A DNA stretch of 64,000 bases, taken from the NCBI RefSeq assembly GCF_000830985.1, contig NZ_CP007151.1:1488001-1552000 (forward strand). The letters run 5' to 3'. Source of the stretch: Marinobacter similis. GTDB lineage: Bacteria > Pseudomonadota > Gammaproteobacteria > Pseudomonadales > Oleiphilaceae. How positions within the stretch are numbered: position 1 is the stretch's first letter; every line of letters begins with the position of its first letter. Below, piece by piece: positions 28,551 to 37,798 of the stretch. The notes under the pieces were generated by a model. That model ran no database searches and was not told the DNA's origin. It saw nothing but the letters and a program-made list of their open reading frames with translations. A program made the position numbers and the translations under genes.

Positions 28551-29111
28551 ATGAAAATTGCAGTCTATTGCGGATCCCGTTCTGGCTCAGACCCGCGTTT
28601 TGCGCGTGCAGCCGAGGACCTGGGTGCTTACTTTGGCAACCATGGCATCGATATGGTGTTCGGTGGCGGCCACGTTGGCCTGATGGGGATCGCAGCCGAT
28701 GCGGTGCTGGCCCACGGCGGTAAGGTCTATGGCGTGATTCCCGAGCACCTGCGGGACCGTGAGCTGGCCCACCCCGGCCTGACCGAGCTGTTTGTGGTGG
28801 CGGACATGCACGAGCGCAAGGCCAAGATGGCCGAGCTGGCGGATGGCTTTGTTGCTCTGCCTGGGGGCATTGGCACCCTGGAGGAGATTTTCGAGGCCTG
28901 GACCTGGGGCCAGCTCGGTTTTCACCACAAGCCCTGTGCGCTCTATAACGTCGATGGCTTTTATGATCCGCTGCTGGCCATGGTGCAGCGTATGGAAGCG
29001 GTCGGTTTTCTGAAGCAGGAATACATCGACATGCTGGTGCTGGCGGACACGCCTGAACAGCTCGTGGATGGATTCAGTCGATACCGCCCGCCCCATGAGA
29101 AATGGAGCTGA
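28551..29111 (+). CDS. LOG family protein (nucleotide 5'-monophosphate phosphoribohydrolase)
   Basis: An intact 186-residue protein. VYCGSRSGSDPRF (N-terminal nucleotide-binding strand), GGGHVGLMGIAADAVL and the signature PGGIGTLEEIFEAW, which carries the catalytic Arg/Glu arrangement of the LOG family (TIGR00730). These enzymes release the base from nucleoside monophosphates; in plants and some bacteria they activate cytokinins, while the housekeeping substrate in marine bacteria is unclear. Confidence 0.92.
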   Translation: MKIAVYCGSRSGSDPRFARAAEDLGAYFGNHGIDMVFGGGHVGLMGIAADAVLAHGGKVYGVIPEHLRDRELAHPGLTELFVVADMHERKAKMAELADGFVALPGGIGTLEEIFEAWTWGQLGFHHKPCALYNVDGFYDPLLAMVQRMEAVGFLKQEYIDMLVLADTPEQLVDGFSRYRPPHEKWS

Positions 29112-29115
29112 ATTA

Positions 29116-29292
29116 TTATTCGGTTTCGTTACGGGCCTTCTCTAGTTGTTCCAGTTTTTCGTGCAGCAGCGCTTCCAGTTTGATCAGTTTTTCCCGGTTT
29201 TTTTCATTGGGCCGGTTGGTGTAAAGGCCAACGTAGGTCTGGGTGACCTCGTTCAGGATCGGGTGCAGTTTTTTGTACTCTTCGTCAGGCAT
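29116..29292 (-). CDS. 58-residue coiled-coil protein of unknown function
   Basis: A short gene convergent with the LOG gene. It starts at the ATG at 29292 with a GGGAGGA site about nine bases upstream and stops at 29116. The product begins MPDEEYKKLHPILNEV and continues as a highly charged Lys/Glu/Leu helix, probably a coiled coil. Codon use matches the neighbours. No signal peptide or motif. The strong ribosome site and the coding-like composition are the evidence that it is real. Confidence 0.65.
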   Translation of the reverse strand: MPDEEYKKLHPILNEVTQTYVGLYTNRPNEKNREKLIKLEALLHEKLEQLEKARNETE

Positions 29293-29367
29293 GGTCCACG
29301 TCCTCCCGTGGCGGGATTGTTATCTATAACTATGGATCATCCTGGCCATTGATCAAGGTAGAAGCGT

Positions 29368-30108
29368 TCACAAGGGCGTCACCTTGGCCATCAGCTTGCG
29401 CCAGTCAATGGGCAGCTGCTGCTCCAGGGCGAGTAGAGCAGGATCGCGGCTGTGCAGGGCTTCGAAAGGCTGCTTGCTGGCGTAGATCACGGTGTTGTTG
29501 GTTTTGCTGCGGAACATCAGCAGCTTTGAAAACCGCTGCCGGAGCTGGCGCAAATAGACGCTGCCCGGTTCCGGTGGCCGGTGGTAGTTAAGGGGCAGCC
29601 AGCCATTCGGGCTGAGCACCCGGCTGCACTGGTCGATGAACAGGCGCTGGGCCTGGGCTGGACTCATACGGTCGCCGCTGTAGAGGTCGGCCAACACCAG
29701 ATCGGTGCTGGCATCCGGCAGTTTCGAGAGCGCGTCGCGAGCGTCGGCAATGGTCACGGTCAGCCGGTCACTCTCGGGCAGCCCGAAGAACTCCCGGGAT
29801 ACCGCCACCACCTCCGGTCGCAACTCCACCGCGTGGATATGGCAGTTTGGATACAGGTGGTGGAAAGCGCTGGCCATCACACCACCGCCGAGACCTAAAA
29901 TGGTGACATGGCGGGGCTTGGCAAAGGCCGCCGGCAACATCATGGCACGGTTATACTCGTGCACCGGCAGATGAGGGCGACGCCGGTCGATCTTGCTTTG
30001 CTCGAACGCCGAGTTGAAGGTCAGCACCCTGTGCTTTCGGTAATCGATCACCAGGATGCTGCCGAGGGCGTCCTTGGTGTGGTGAATAATCTCGCCCTGA
30101 TTGAACAC
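29368..30108 (-). CDS. spermidine-synthase-like methyltransferase-fold protein
   Basis: A 246-residue protein with the aminopropyltransferase/SAM fold: VTILGLGGGVMASAF (residues 68-82) as the glycine loop, AVELRPEVV as the acidic strand, TIADARDAL, and VLADLYSGDRMSPAQ where polyamine synthases carry the catalytic Asp. HEYNRAMMLPAA matches the usual Y-x-E region only loosely, so it may not make spermidine. Its start follows the ankyrin gene stop by 5 bp; they form an operon. Confidence 0.8.
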   Translation of the reverse strand: MFNQGEIIHHTKDALGSILVIDYRKHRVLTFNSAFEQSKIDRRRPHLPVHEYNRAMMLPAAFAKPRHVTILGLGGGVMASAFHHLYPNCHIHAVELRPEVVAVSREFFGLPESDRLTVTIADARDALSKLPDASTDLVLADLYSGDRMSPAQAQRLFIDQCSRVLSPNGWLPLNYHRPPEPGSVYLRQLRQRFSKLLMFRSKTNNTVIYASKQPFEALHSRDPALLALEQQLPIDWRKLMAKVTPL

Positions 30109-30113
30109 AGGCG

Positions 30114-30545
30114 TCAGACACTCAGCCTGGCGATGGCCGATTCCGCGCCTGCCGCGCGGGCATGGTCGAGAGCGGTCGTGCCTCTGTCGTCGGTCAGTTC
30201 CAGCTTGGCGCCAGCTTTCAGTAACGGCTCAATCAGATGAACCGCGTTGTTGTCGGCCGCGATCATCAGGGGCGTCCGGCCCTGGTTGTCTGCCAGGTTC
30301 GGGTTGGCGCCCTGCTCCAGTAGCACCTCGACGGTCTGGGTGTGGTCGTTGGCGGTGGCCAGCATCAGCAGACTCTCGCCCTCACTGGTACGGATGTCCA
30401 CCGGCACGCCGGCGCCCAGCAGCGGCATCAGAAGTCCGGCTGCTCCGTTTCGGGCCAGTTCGAAGATGCCCTGGGCGAAGGCAACGGCGTCTTCGTCTTT
30501 CTGGTTGTCCGGCGCCTGGGGCTGGCCGGGTTGCTGCTTGCTCAT
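30114..30545 (-). CDS. ankyrin-repeat protein
   Basis: A 143-residue protein without signal peptide. After a Gln-rich N-terminus, three to four ankyrin repeats follow: ELARNGAAGLLMPLLGAGVP, then GESLLMLATANDHTQTVEVL, then GRTPLMIAADNNAVHLIEPL, then GTTALDHARAAGAESAI. It is a cytoplasmic protein-protein interaction module. It lies 5 bp upstream of the spermidine-synthase-like gene, a likely partner in expression. Confidence 0.9.
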   Translation of the reverse strand: MSKQQPGQPQAPDNQKDEDAVAFAQGIFELARNGAAGLLMPLLGAGVPVDIRTSEGESLLMLATANDHTQTVEVLLEQGANPNLADNQGRTPLMIAADNNAVHLIEPLLKAGAKLELTDDRGTTALDHARAAGAESAIARLSV

Positions 30546-30727
30546 GATTGCTCCCCTGGTGGGTCAATAAGGTTCGAAGGCGGGCGCGACGGGACTTGTG
30601 CTTCGCGCCTCTGGACAGACGTGCAACTGCATTGCTACAACCGGTGTATCACACACGTATGATTGAACAGGCCGGCTTCAGACACAATGTCTGTAGGGTG
30701 AGCCCACGATCAACAGGAGGCAACGTC

Positions 30728-31350
30728 GTGAAATTAGAAGTTCGAGGCATTGAAGAAGGTCAGCCAGTTCCGGAGAAATTCGCGTTTGGTGTCTACAGCG
30801 ACACCGATCATATGAGTTTTGGTCCCAATCGCAACCCGGAAACCCTCTGGGAAGCGCGCCGGAGGGAACCAAGAGCTTTGTGGTCATGATGTTTGATCCG
30901 GACGTTCCCAGCGTGGCGGATGATGTGAACCAGGAGGGCAAGACCGTGGCCAAAGACCTGCCCCGGGTTGATTTCTTCCACTGGCTATTGGTCGATGTGC
31001 CCGCTGGAATCAGCCGCATCCCTGAGGGTGAGGACAGCGATGGCGTGATTCCCAAGGGTAAAGAGTTCGGCCCAGGCCCCATCGGCATTCGTGGCGTGAA
31101 CAGCTACACCCAGTTCCTGGCCGGTAATCCTGACATGGCGGGCACCTACGCCGGTTATGACGGCCCTTGCCCACCCTGGAACGACGAAATCATCCATCAC
31201 TACCACTTCGAGGTACACGCTCTGGATGTGGAAAGTCTGGGCCTTGCCGGCGAATTTGATGGTAATGCCGTGCGCGAAGCCATGGCCGGACACGTCTTGG
31301 CCAGTGCCCGGGTAACGGGTACCTACACGCTGAATCCGGCGCTGCGCTAA
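30728..31350 (+). CDS. YbhB/YbcL-family (PEBP, Raf kinase inhibitor-like) protein, broken by one single-base deletion
   Basis: Reconstructed as about 207 residues from a GTG at 30728 with an AGGAGG site. SFVVMMFDPDVPS is the D-P-D ligand-pocket motif and FFHWLLVDVPAGI the H-W-x-x-x-D motif; GPCPPWNDEIIHHYHFEVHAL is the G-P-C-P-P ... H-x-Y-x-F segment. The frame breaks near 30853 (GAAGCGCG for GAAGGCGCG). The biochemical role of bacterial members is unknown. Confidence 0.88.
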
Positions 31351-31446
31351 ACGCGCGGTCATGGAATTGTCTTAGGGCTGTCACCCTGCCGTCATCCGCT
31401 CGTGTAACGATTCAGTTATCCGGGCGGGTTGAAGGCAGGAGCCACC

Positions 31447-32298
31447 ATGCGAGACTACCGCAGCATTTTCATTTCCGATGTGCACTTGGGCACCGCCGAT
31501 TGCCAGGCGGCCTATCTGTTGGATTTTCTGAATCAGGTGCGTTGCGAAACCCTCTATTTGGTCGGCGATATCGTCGATCTGATCGCCATGCAGAAGCGGG
31601 TGCACCTGCCGCCGGAGCATCAGGCCATTGTGCAGCGGCTGATGGAAATCGCCGCTACCGGCACCCGGGTGGTGTATGTGCCCGGCAATCACGATGAATT
31701 CTTCCGCAAGTTCTGCGGCCAGACCATCGCCGGCATCGAGCTTGAGCACAAGGTGGTACACACCACCGCCGATGGCCGCCGGTTCATGGTCTGTCATGGT
31801 GATCAGTTCGATCAGGTGGTGCGTTGCAGTCCCCTCATGCTGCTGGTGGGGGATCGTGCCCATGGGTTGCTGCTTCGACTGAATCGCTGGGTTAATGGAT
31901 TCCGTCGGTTGCAGGGTAAACCCTACTGGTCGATGGCGGCCTGGGTAAAAACCCGCATCGGCAAGGCCCGCACCTTCATTCGTCGCTTCGAGCTGGCGGC
32001 GCTGACGGTGGCTGAAAGGGGCCATTACGATGGTTTTATCTGTGGCCATATCCATTCGGCGGGCTTTCTGCGCGGCGAAAACGGGTTGTACTGCAACGAC
32101 GGTGATTGGGTGGAGCACTGCACGGCACTGGTGGAACAGGCTGATGGCCGGCTGCAGTTGTTACACTGGTCGGAAGCGCCGGTGATCCTGGCTTCAGAGC
32201 CCGATGCCCCCCAAGCTGAACTGAGCGACGGCGTTCGTCCGGTGCTGGATAAAGTGCCTGCGGCTTTTGTCGAGCAGGTCAACCGTCTGGCCAGTTGA
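31447..32298 (+). CDS. UDP-2,3-diacylglucosamine diphosphatase-like metallophosphatase (LpxH-like)
   Basis: A 283-residue protein from the ATG at 31447 with an AGGAG site. The calcineurin-fold metal motifs are FISDVHLGT (residues 8-16), LVGDIVD, VPGNHDEFF, CHGDQFD and ICGHIHSAG. Length and the loop between CHGD and GHIH match the larger LpxH-like relatives rather than the 240-residue canonical LpxH, so a role in lipid A synthesis is likely but not certain. Its stop codon is the first unit of the tandem repeat at 32296. Confidence 0.8.
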   Translation: MRDYRSIFISDVHLGTADCQAAYLLDFLNQVRCETLYLVGDIVDLIAMQKRVHLPPEHQAIVQRLMEIAATGTRVVYVPGNHDEFFRKFCGQTIAGIELEHKVVHTTADGRRFMVCHGDQFDQVVRCSPLMLLVGDRAHGLLLRLNRWVNGFRRLQGKPYWSMAAWVKTRIGKARTFIRRFELAALTVAERGHYDGFICGHIHSAGFLRGENGLYCNDGDWVEHCTALVEQADGRLQLLHWSEAPVILASEPDAPQAELSDGVRPVLDKVPAAFVEQVNRLAS

Positions 32299-32350
32299 GT
32301 GATAGTTGAGTGATAGTTGAGTGATAGGTGAGTGATAGGTGAGTGATAGG
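32296..32350. repeat. five tandem copies of an 11-bp repeat
   Basis: The unit TGAGTGATAGT/G occurs five times without gaps. The first copy contains the stop codon of the phosphatase gene, so copy-number changes would not alter the protein. The last base of the unit changes from T to G after the second copy. It probably arose by replication slippage. Confidence 0.92.
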
Positions 32351-32400
32351 TGAATGCCGGGGAGGCTTCCCCGCCGGCTGATGACGGGTAGAATACCGGG

Positions 32401-33093
32401 ATGAACCGTTCTTCCCGGCTTTTCCGCGTGTCTTTCCTGATTGTCATCGTGCTTGTCATGGCTGCCATCTGGCTACTACTTCGCCAGCTCGGCATGCCGG
32501 CCAGTCTGGCTCCGGACGCGTTGTCCCAGTGGCTCAGCCAGCACAATGGCTTGGGCATGGTGTTGCTGATGCTGCTGATGGTTCTGGCCGTGGTGATTGG
32601 CCCGATCCCCACCCTGCCGATCAGTGCCACTGCCGGCCTGGTCTACGGCACTGCCCTGGGCACCGCCGTGGCAGTTGCTGGTGCTCTTGCTGGCGCCATC
32701 ATTGCGTTCTATCTGGCGCGGATCCTTGGGCGTGAACTGGTGCAGCGAAAACTGGACAGCAACCCGGTGTTTTCAGCCCGCGGTTCCCAGCGTTTCCTGT
32801 TTGTTGCGGTGACTCTAACCCGGCTGATTCCGTTGTTCTCTTTTGCCCTGATTAGTTACGCCGCCGGCGTGACGGCCATCTCGCTCTGGCGCTACGCCCT
32901 GGCCACCACCCTGGGTATGCTGCCGATGACCTTTGTCTTCGCCGGGCTCGGGCGTACCTTCGAATTTAACCCCATCCTGACCGTCATCGCCGCCGCCGTC
33001 ATACTGGTGCTCATGAGCACCCTGCCCCTCTACCTCAGTCGTCGTCCCCAGTCCCGGCTTGCGCGCTGGTTGCAGCTGGACGGTCGAGTCTGA
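32401..33093 (+). CDS. TVP38/TMEM64-family (DedA-like) membrane protein
   Basis: An intact 230-residue protein with six hydrophobic segments. The family core is SATAGLVYGTALGTAVAVAG, then GAIIAFYLARILGRELVQRK, then the motif VAVTLTRLIPLFSFALISYAAG. These proteins handle phospholipids or act in membrane homeostasis. A related domain occurs fused to an oxidoreductase at 43417. Confidence 0.9.
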   Translation: MNRSSRLFRVSFLIVIVLVMAAIWLLLRQLGMPASLAPDALSQWLSQHNGLGMVLLMLLMVLAVVIGPIPTLPISATAGLVYGTALGTAVAVAGALAGAIIAFYLARILGRELVQRKLDSNPVFSARGSQRFLFVAVTLTRLIPLFSFALISYAAGVTAISLWRYALATTLGMLPMTFVFAGLGRTFEFNPILTVIAAAVILVLMSTLPLYLSRRPQSRLARWLQLDGRV

Positions 33094-33197
33094 TTCAGTA
33101 GGCCTTGAACCTTTGCCCCCGGCGGCGATCCAACTGAGCACGCTGGCGTATTTAAGCCTACACTCCAGCCCAATCGTATCCACAAACAGGTGATCTT

Positions 33198-34151
33198 ATG
33201 GCGCGCTTCTTGGCAGTCATCCTATTTCTGGCGGGGTCGCTGGCCCACGCCGCAACTCAGCCGCCAGCATTGGTAGATGCCAGCTGGCTGAATCAAAATC
33301 TCGATCGGGAACAATTGGTGGTGCTGGATGTTCGCTCCGGCATCGACAATGGTGGTGACCGCAGCAGCTTTCAGCAGGCCCACATTCCCGGCTCCCGCTA
33401 CAGCAGCTACACCGGCGATGGCTGGCGCGAAAGTCGCGACGGCGTGCAAGGTGTGTTGCCTCCAACCGCCAGCCTGGAACGCCTGATTGGCAGCCTGGGT
33501 ATTGGTAATGAAGACACCGTGGTGATCGTGCCGGCCGGCACTGGAGCGACCGATTTCGGCAGTGCGGCCCGGGTCTACTGGACCTTCCGGGTGCTCGGTC
33601 ATGACCAGGTCACCATTCTCAATGGCGGCTTCGCCGGCTGGCGTGCGGCCGGCTATGAGGTGGCCAGCGGAGCGGGCGCGGACTTTGAACTGGCGAGGTT
33701 CGAGGGAGCCCTGCAGGAAGATCTGATTGCCACCCTGGAGGAAGTCGAAGAAGCCCGGGAGTCCCAGGCCCAGCTGGTGGACGCGCGGCCGTCGGATTAT
33801 TTCCGGGGCGAGACCAAGTCGCCGGCAGCCAAGGCTCCGGGCACCATTCCCGGCGCCAGGAATCTGCCCCATCACGAGTTTGTTGGTCAGCAGGATGAAG
33901 TCTGGTACCTGAATGCCGATCGCATCACCGCCCAGGTGAATGCTGCCGAGTTGGATCCGAACGCCCGCACCATTTCCTTCTGCAACACCGGGCATTGGGC
34001 CGCCACCGACTGGTTTGTGCTGAGTGAGCTGGCCGGCTTCCAGGAAGTGGCCCTGTACGACGGCTCCATGTCGGAGTGGTCCCAGGACAGCAGTCGGCCG
34101 ATTCAGGTCGCCCGCAAGGGCTTGGGCAAGATTCTGAACCTGTTCGACTGA
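33198..34151 (+). CDS. periplasmic two-domain rhodanese (sulfurtransferase)
   Basis: A 317-residue protein with a signal peptide (LAVILFLAGSLAHAA). Two rhodanese domains follow: the N-terminal one (VVLDVRSG near 36-43) lacks a catalytic cysteine, while the C-terminal one has FCNTGHWAATDWFVL, with the active Cys near residue 264. It transfers sulfane sulfur in the periplasm. The YeeE-type sulfur transporter gene starts 11 bp downstream, so the pair probably channels thiosulfate sulfur into the cell. Confidence 0.88.
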   Translation: MARFLAVILFLAGSLAHAATQPPALVDASWLNQNLDREQLVVLDVRSGIDNGGDRSSFQQAHIPGSRYSSYTGDGWRESRDGVQGVLPPTASLERLIGSLGIGNEDTVVIVPAGTGATDFGSAARVYWTFRVLGHDQVTILNGGFAGWRAAGYEVASGAGADFELARFEGALQEDLIATLEEVEEARESQAQLVDARPSDYFRGETKSPAAKAPGTIPGARNLPHHEFVGQQDEVWYLNADRITAQVNAAELDPNARTISFCNTGHWAATDWFVLSELAGFQEVALYDGSMSEWSQDSSRPIQVARKGLGKILNLFD

Positions 34152-34162
34152 GAGCCTGATCC

Positions 34163-35376
34163 ATGACCGAATCCGCTGTTGCCCAGCCGTCATTGCTAAG
34201 CGGCCGCTGGCAGATAGACCGTTTTGTTGTCAGCACCGCCCTGGCCGGCGTCGCCCTGTTGGGCGGGTTGATCTGGCTGGAAACTGCTCCGTTTATGGTG
34301 GCGCTGTTTGTGATTGGCACCGTGCTGGGCATCGCCCTGTATCACGGCGCCTTCGGTTTTACCGCCGGCTGGCGCAACCTGGTGGTGCACCGCAAGGGCG
34401 CCGGTATGCGGGCGCAGTTGCTGCTGTTTGGTCTGAGCTCCTTGATCATGGTGCCGCTGCTGCACAGTGGCCAGGAGGGTTTGATTGGCGCGGTGGCGCC
34501 TGTGGGCACCTCCCTGGTGGTGGGCTCATTTCTATTTGGCCTGGGCATGCAACTGGGCGGCGGCTGCGGTTCCGGCACGCTGTTTACTGTCGGTGCCGGT
34601 AATATCCGAATGGTGATCACCCTGGTGTTTTTCATCCTCGGCACGGTGGCGGGCTCTATCCACCTGCCTGGTGGCTGGACCAGCCCGGGGTTGATCCGAT
34701 ATCTCTGGTCACGCCCCTTGGCGTCAGCGGTGCGATTATGGCCCAGTGGCTGGGCCTGGGGTTGATTGCGCTCTGGGTGAATCGCATTGAGCGCAAGGCC
34801 CACGGTTCGGTGGAACGTGCCGCGTTGCTTTGGCAGGCACAGGGCCACGGGGTATTTCGAACCCTGCTGAGCGGCCGCTGGCCGTTTACCTGGGCGATCC
34901 TCGTGCTGGCCCTGGGCAACGCCCTGACCCTGGCCATTGGCGGATCGCCCTGGAGTATTACCTTTGCCTTTAACGTCTGGGGTGCAAAGGCATTGGAAGG
35001 CGTAGGTGTGAACATGGGCCAGTTCGAGTTCTGGCAGTGGGAGTACCCGGCCATGGCCCTGAAGGATTCGGTGCTGACCAACATCCCTTCGGTGATGAAC
35101 TTTGGCTTGCTGCTGGGTGCCATGCTGGCGGCCGGACTGGCCAACCGCTTCAATGAGGCCAGTCGGAATCGCCCGGAACCCCGGCAGTTCTATGCGGCCG
35201 TGGTCGGTGGCTTGCTGCTGGGTTACGGCGCCCGCCTGGGCTTCGGCTGCAACATTGGCGCCCTGTTCTCCGGTATCGCCTCGGCCAGCGTGCACGCCTG
35301 GATCTGGTTTGCCTGTGCCTTCGTTGGCTCGCTGATAGGTATACGCTTGCGGCCCTGGTTCCGCCTGCCAAACTGA
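34163..35376 (+). CDS. YeeE/YedE-family sulfur-compound transporter, broken by one single-base deletion
   Basis: Reconstructed as about 405 residues with about ten helices. The two family motifs are GMQLGGGCGSGTLFTVG (about 129-145) and GYGARLGFGCNIGALFSG near the C-terminus; their cysteines relay thiosulfate through the membrane in the studied homologue (TsuA). The frame breaks near 34687 (AGCCCGGGG for AGCCCCGGGG), giving SPGVDPISLVTPLGVSG. It lies directly behind a periplasmic rhodanese, so thiosulfate or a persulfide is the likely substrate. Confidence 0.88.
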
Positions 35377-35392
35377 TAGGGAAACAGAGCTG

Positions 35393-35590
35393 ATGGTGGA
35401 GCAAGCTTACAGTCGAACCCGAATTCTGGTGGTCCTGGCTATCCTGCTGGTGTTGATTCTGGCCGATCACCTGAACAGCCCGACGTTCGCGTTTAATTCA
35501 GGCCAGGGCAATGTGGAAACCGCCCTGACCCAGCGTGACGAAACTGCGTGCGCGCCCTGCGGTGCACCGTGTCCGTCTACTCGAGACTGA
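35393..35590 (+). CDS. 65-residue membrane-anchored protein of unknown function
   Basis: It starts 17 bp after the YeeE gene. One hydrophobic segment (ILVVLAILLVLILADHL, about residues 11-27) is followed by a short polar tail ending with CAPCGAPC near residues 54-61. The three closely spaced cysteines would face the periplasm if the N-terminus is inside. Operon position behind rhodanese and YeeE suggests an accessory role in sulfur handling; that is inference. Confidence 0.6.
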   Translation: MVEQAYSRTRILVVLAILLVLILADHLNSPTFAFNSGQGNVETALTQRDETACAPCGAPCPSTRD

Positions 35591-35621
35591 GCCTGCCGGG
35601 TAACCGGCCGGAGGTGTGATA

Positions 35622-36317
35622 TGAACAAGGTATGTGTGGTGATTGGCGTTGGCCCGGGCAATGGTGAAGCTGGTGCGGCGGTTCTGCCAGGAGGGCTACG
35701 AGGTTGCCATGCTGGCCCGCAGCAAGGATTTTATCGAACGTCTGGCGGGTCAGTTGCCCAGTGCTCATGCCTTCGCCCACGACGCCAGTGATCTGGACAC
35801 GGCAGGCGCGGTGTTCGCCCGGATCGAGCAGCAACTGGGCGCTGTCTCAGTGTTGCTGTACAACGCCGGCGGTGGCGTGTTCAAGAGTGCTGAGGACGCC
35901 AGCGTAGACGACTTTGAAGCCAACTGGCGTATCAATGTCGGTGGCCTGGTCGCCGCCTTTCAGGCGGCTCTGCCCCAACTGCGCCAGCATGACACCGCGA
36001 GCATCGTGATCACCAGTGCGTCGGCGGCCTTGCGGGGGCGCGCCAATACCGCGCCGTTTGCCTCTGCCAAGGCGGCCCAACGCAGCCTCGCACAATCTAT
36101 GGCACGACAGCTCGGCCCTGAGCGCATCCACGTCGCTAACGTGATCATCGATGGTGTGGTGGATTTGCCGCGCACCCGCCAGGCCATGGGCGACAAACCG
36201 GATGACTTTTTCGTTCAACCCGCCGCCGTTGCCGATGCGGTGTGGATGCTGACTCAACAGGCACCTTCGGCCTGGACCTTTGAGCTGGATCTGCGGCCGT
36301 TCGGCGAGAACTGGTAG
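35622..36317 (+). CDS. short-chain dehydrogenase, broken by one single-base deletion
   Basis: Reconstructed as about 232 residues from the ATG at 35622 with a GGAGG site. [10 protein letters not shown] is the cofactor loop; NAGGGVF near 85 and [20 protein letters not shown] follow, in which the usual catalytic Tyr of Y-x-x-x-K is replaced by Phe (PFASAK). The break is near 35667; a base restores [17 protein letters not shown]. The Tyr-to-Phe change suggests altered or no oxidoreductase activity; other members of this G-x-G-x-G-N-G subgroup also vary there. Confidence 0.8.
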
Positions 36318-36363
36318 GCGTTGTGCCTGTTGCGATTGCTTGAGGCCGGGTTCAGGGCCGGGT

Positions 36364-37109
36364 TCAGGCTGATGTGTCGCCAGGATCTTCTGCAGGAAAT
36401 CCTGGGTGCGCGGGTCTTTCGGGTGGTAGAAAATCTCGCTCGGTGGCCCCTGTTCGACGATCCGGCCGTCGTCGATGAAGATTACCCGGTCGGCGACGTC
36501 GCGGGCGAAGGACATTTCATGGGTGACCAGCATCATGGTCTGGCGTTCCGCTGCCAGTTGCTTCATCAACGCCAGAACCTCTTCAACCCACTCCGGATCC
36601 AGAGATGACGTGGGTTCGTCGAACAGGATCACTTCCGCGCCGGCCGCCATGGCCCGGCCAATGCCCACACGCTGCTGCTGACCACCGGACATCGACGCCG
36701 GGTAGGCATCGGCTTTGTCTTCCAGGCCAATGCGCCGCAGGATCTCCCGGGCCCGGTCGTAGGCCTTGGCTTTAGGCCAGCGGTCGACGACCAAGAGCCG
36801 CTCAGCGATGTTCTGCAGGGCGGTCTTGTTGGCGAACAGGGCGTAGTTCTGGAACACGAACGCGGTTTGCTGGCGCAGCGACAGGATGTCTTTCTTGCTG
36901 GCCCGGTTTACGTCCACGGTCAGATCGCCCACGGTAATCTCGCCAGCGGTGGGCTGTTCGAGGAAGTTCACGCAGCGCAACAAGGTGGACTTACCGGTGC
37001 CCGAGGGCCCAATAATCACCACGATCTCGCCTTTCTCGATGGTCAGGTCGATGCCGTCCAGCACCACCGCATCGCCAAACTGCTTGCGCAGACCCTTGAG
37101 TTCAATCAT
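36364..37109 (-). CDS. amino-acid ABC transporter ATP-binding protein
   Basis: About 248 residues. Walker [10 protein letters not shown] (residues 34-42), Q-loop QNYALFANK, signature [16 protein letters not shown], Walker [14 protein letters not shown] and switch His in [11 protein letters not shown]: the full PAAT (GlnQ/HisP-like) set. As sequenced the frame runs on to 35847, antisense through the SDR gene; one C missing near 36368 (CAGCCTGA for CAGCCCTGA) explains this, and I place the true stop at 36364-36366. It overlaps the permease gene by four bases (ATGA). Confidence 0.9.
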
Positions 37110-37780
37110 CGGCTGTAGGCCTTGTTCAGACGGGTTTCCAGGTTGCCCTGCAGCCAGGACAGCATCTCCACCACAATCCAGTACATGACTGCCGCTACAA
37201 TGAACGCTTCAAAGTACAGAAAGCTGCCCGAGGCCTCTTTCTGGGTCGCGCCCATTAACTCGGTGACGCCCAGGGTGAAGGCCAGCGACGTCGCCTTGAT
37301 CATGTCGATGAAGTAGTTCATCAGGGTGGGCAGGGCGACTCGGGTAGCCTGCGGCAGAATGATCCGGCGCATCAGTTGGCTGTTGGTCATGCCGATGGAC
37401 AGTGCCGCTTCGGTCTGACTGCGATCAACGCCGACAATGGCCGCCCGGATGGACTCGGCCATGTACGCCGAGAAATGCATGGTCAGACCCATGATAGTGG
37501 CGGTGATGCCGTCGATGACGGTGAGCGCACTGAACAGCTGGGGCAGCCCGTAGTAGAACAGGAACAGCTGGACCAGCAGCGGTGTGCCGCGGAAGAAGGA
37601 GATAAACACAACGGTGAACTGGTTCAGCACCGGAATCCGCTGCACTCGAATGACCGCAAACAGGCAAGCCAGGATCAACGCCAGCACCATGCCCAACGAC
37701 GCCAGCTGCAGGGTCAGGGGCAGGTAGCCCAGAAGTACGGGGACCAGCCCCACCATGTAGTCGACGTCGAGAGCGCCCAT
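37106..37780 (-). CDS. amino-acid ABC transporter permease
   Basis: A 224-residue protein with about five helices. [19 protein letters not shown] at the start and [20 protein letters not shown] are typical of the His/Glu/Gln/Arg/opine permease family, and the EAA loop is [20 protein letters not shown]. It forms the channel of the importer with the ATPase at 36364 and the binding protein at 37799. Confidence 0.93.
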   Translation of the reverse strand: MGALDVDYMVGLVPVLLGYLPLTLQLASLGMVLALILACLFAVIRVQRIPVLNQFTVVFISFFRGTPLLVQLFLFYYGLPQLFSALTVIDGITATIMGLTMHFSAYMAESIRAAIVGVDRSQTEAALSIGMTNSQLMRRIILPQATRVALPTLMNYFIDMIKATSLAFTLGVTELMGATQKEASGSFLYFEAFIVAAVMYWIVVEMLSWLQGNLETRLNKAYSR

Positions 37781-37798
37781 AGCGTATTTCCTGTGTGA

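Noticed and set aside
33222..35295. Two long minus-strand frames opposite the rhodanese and YeeE genes
   Set aside because: Shadows of confirmed plus-strand genes, without start signals or recognisable motifs.
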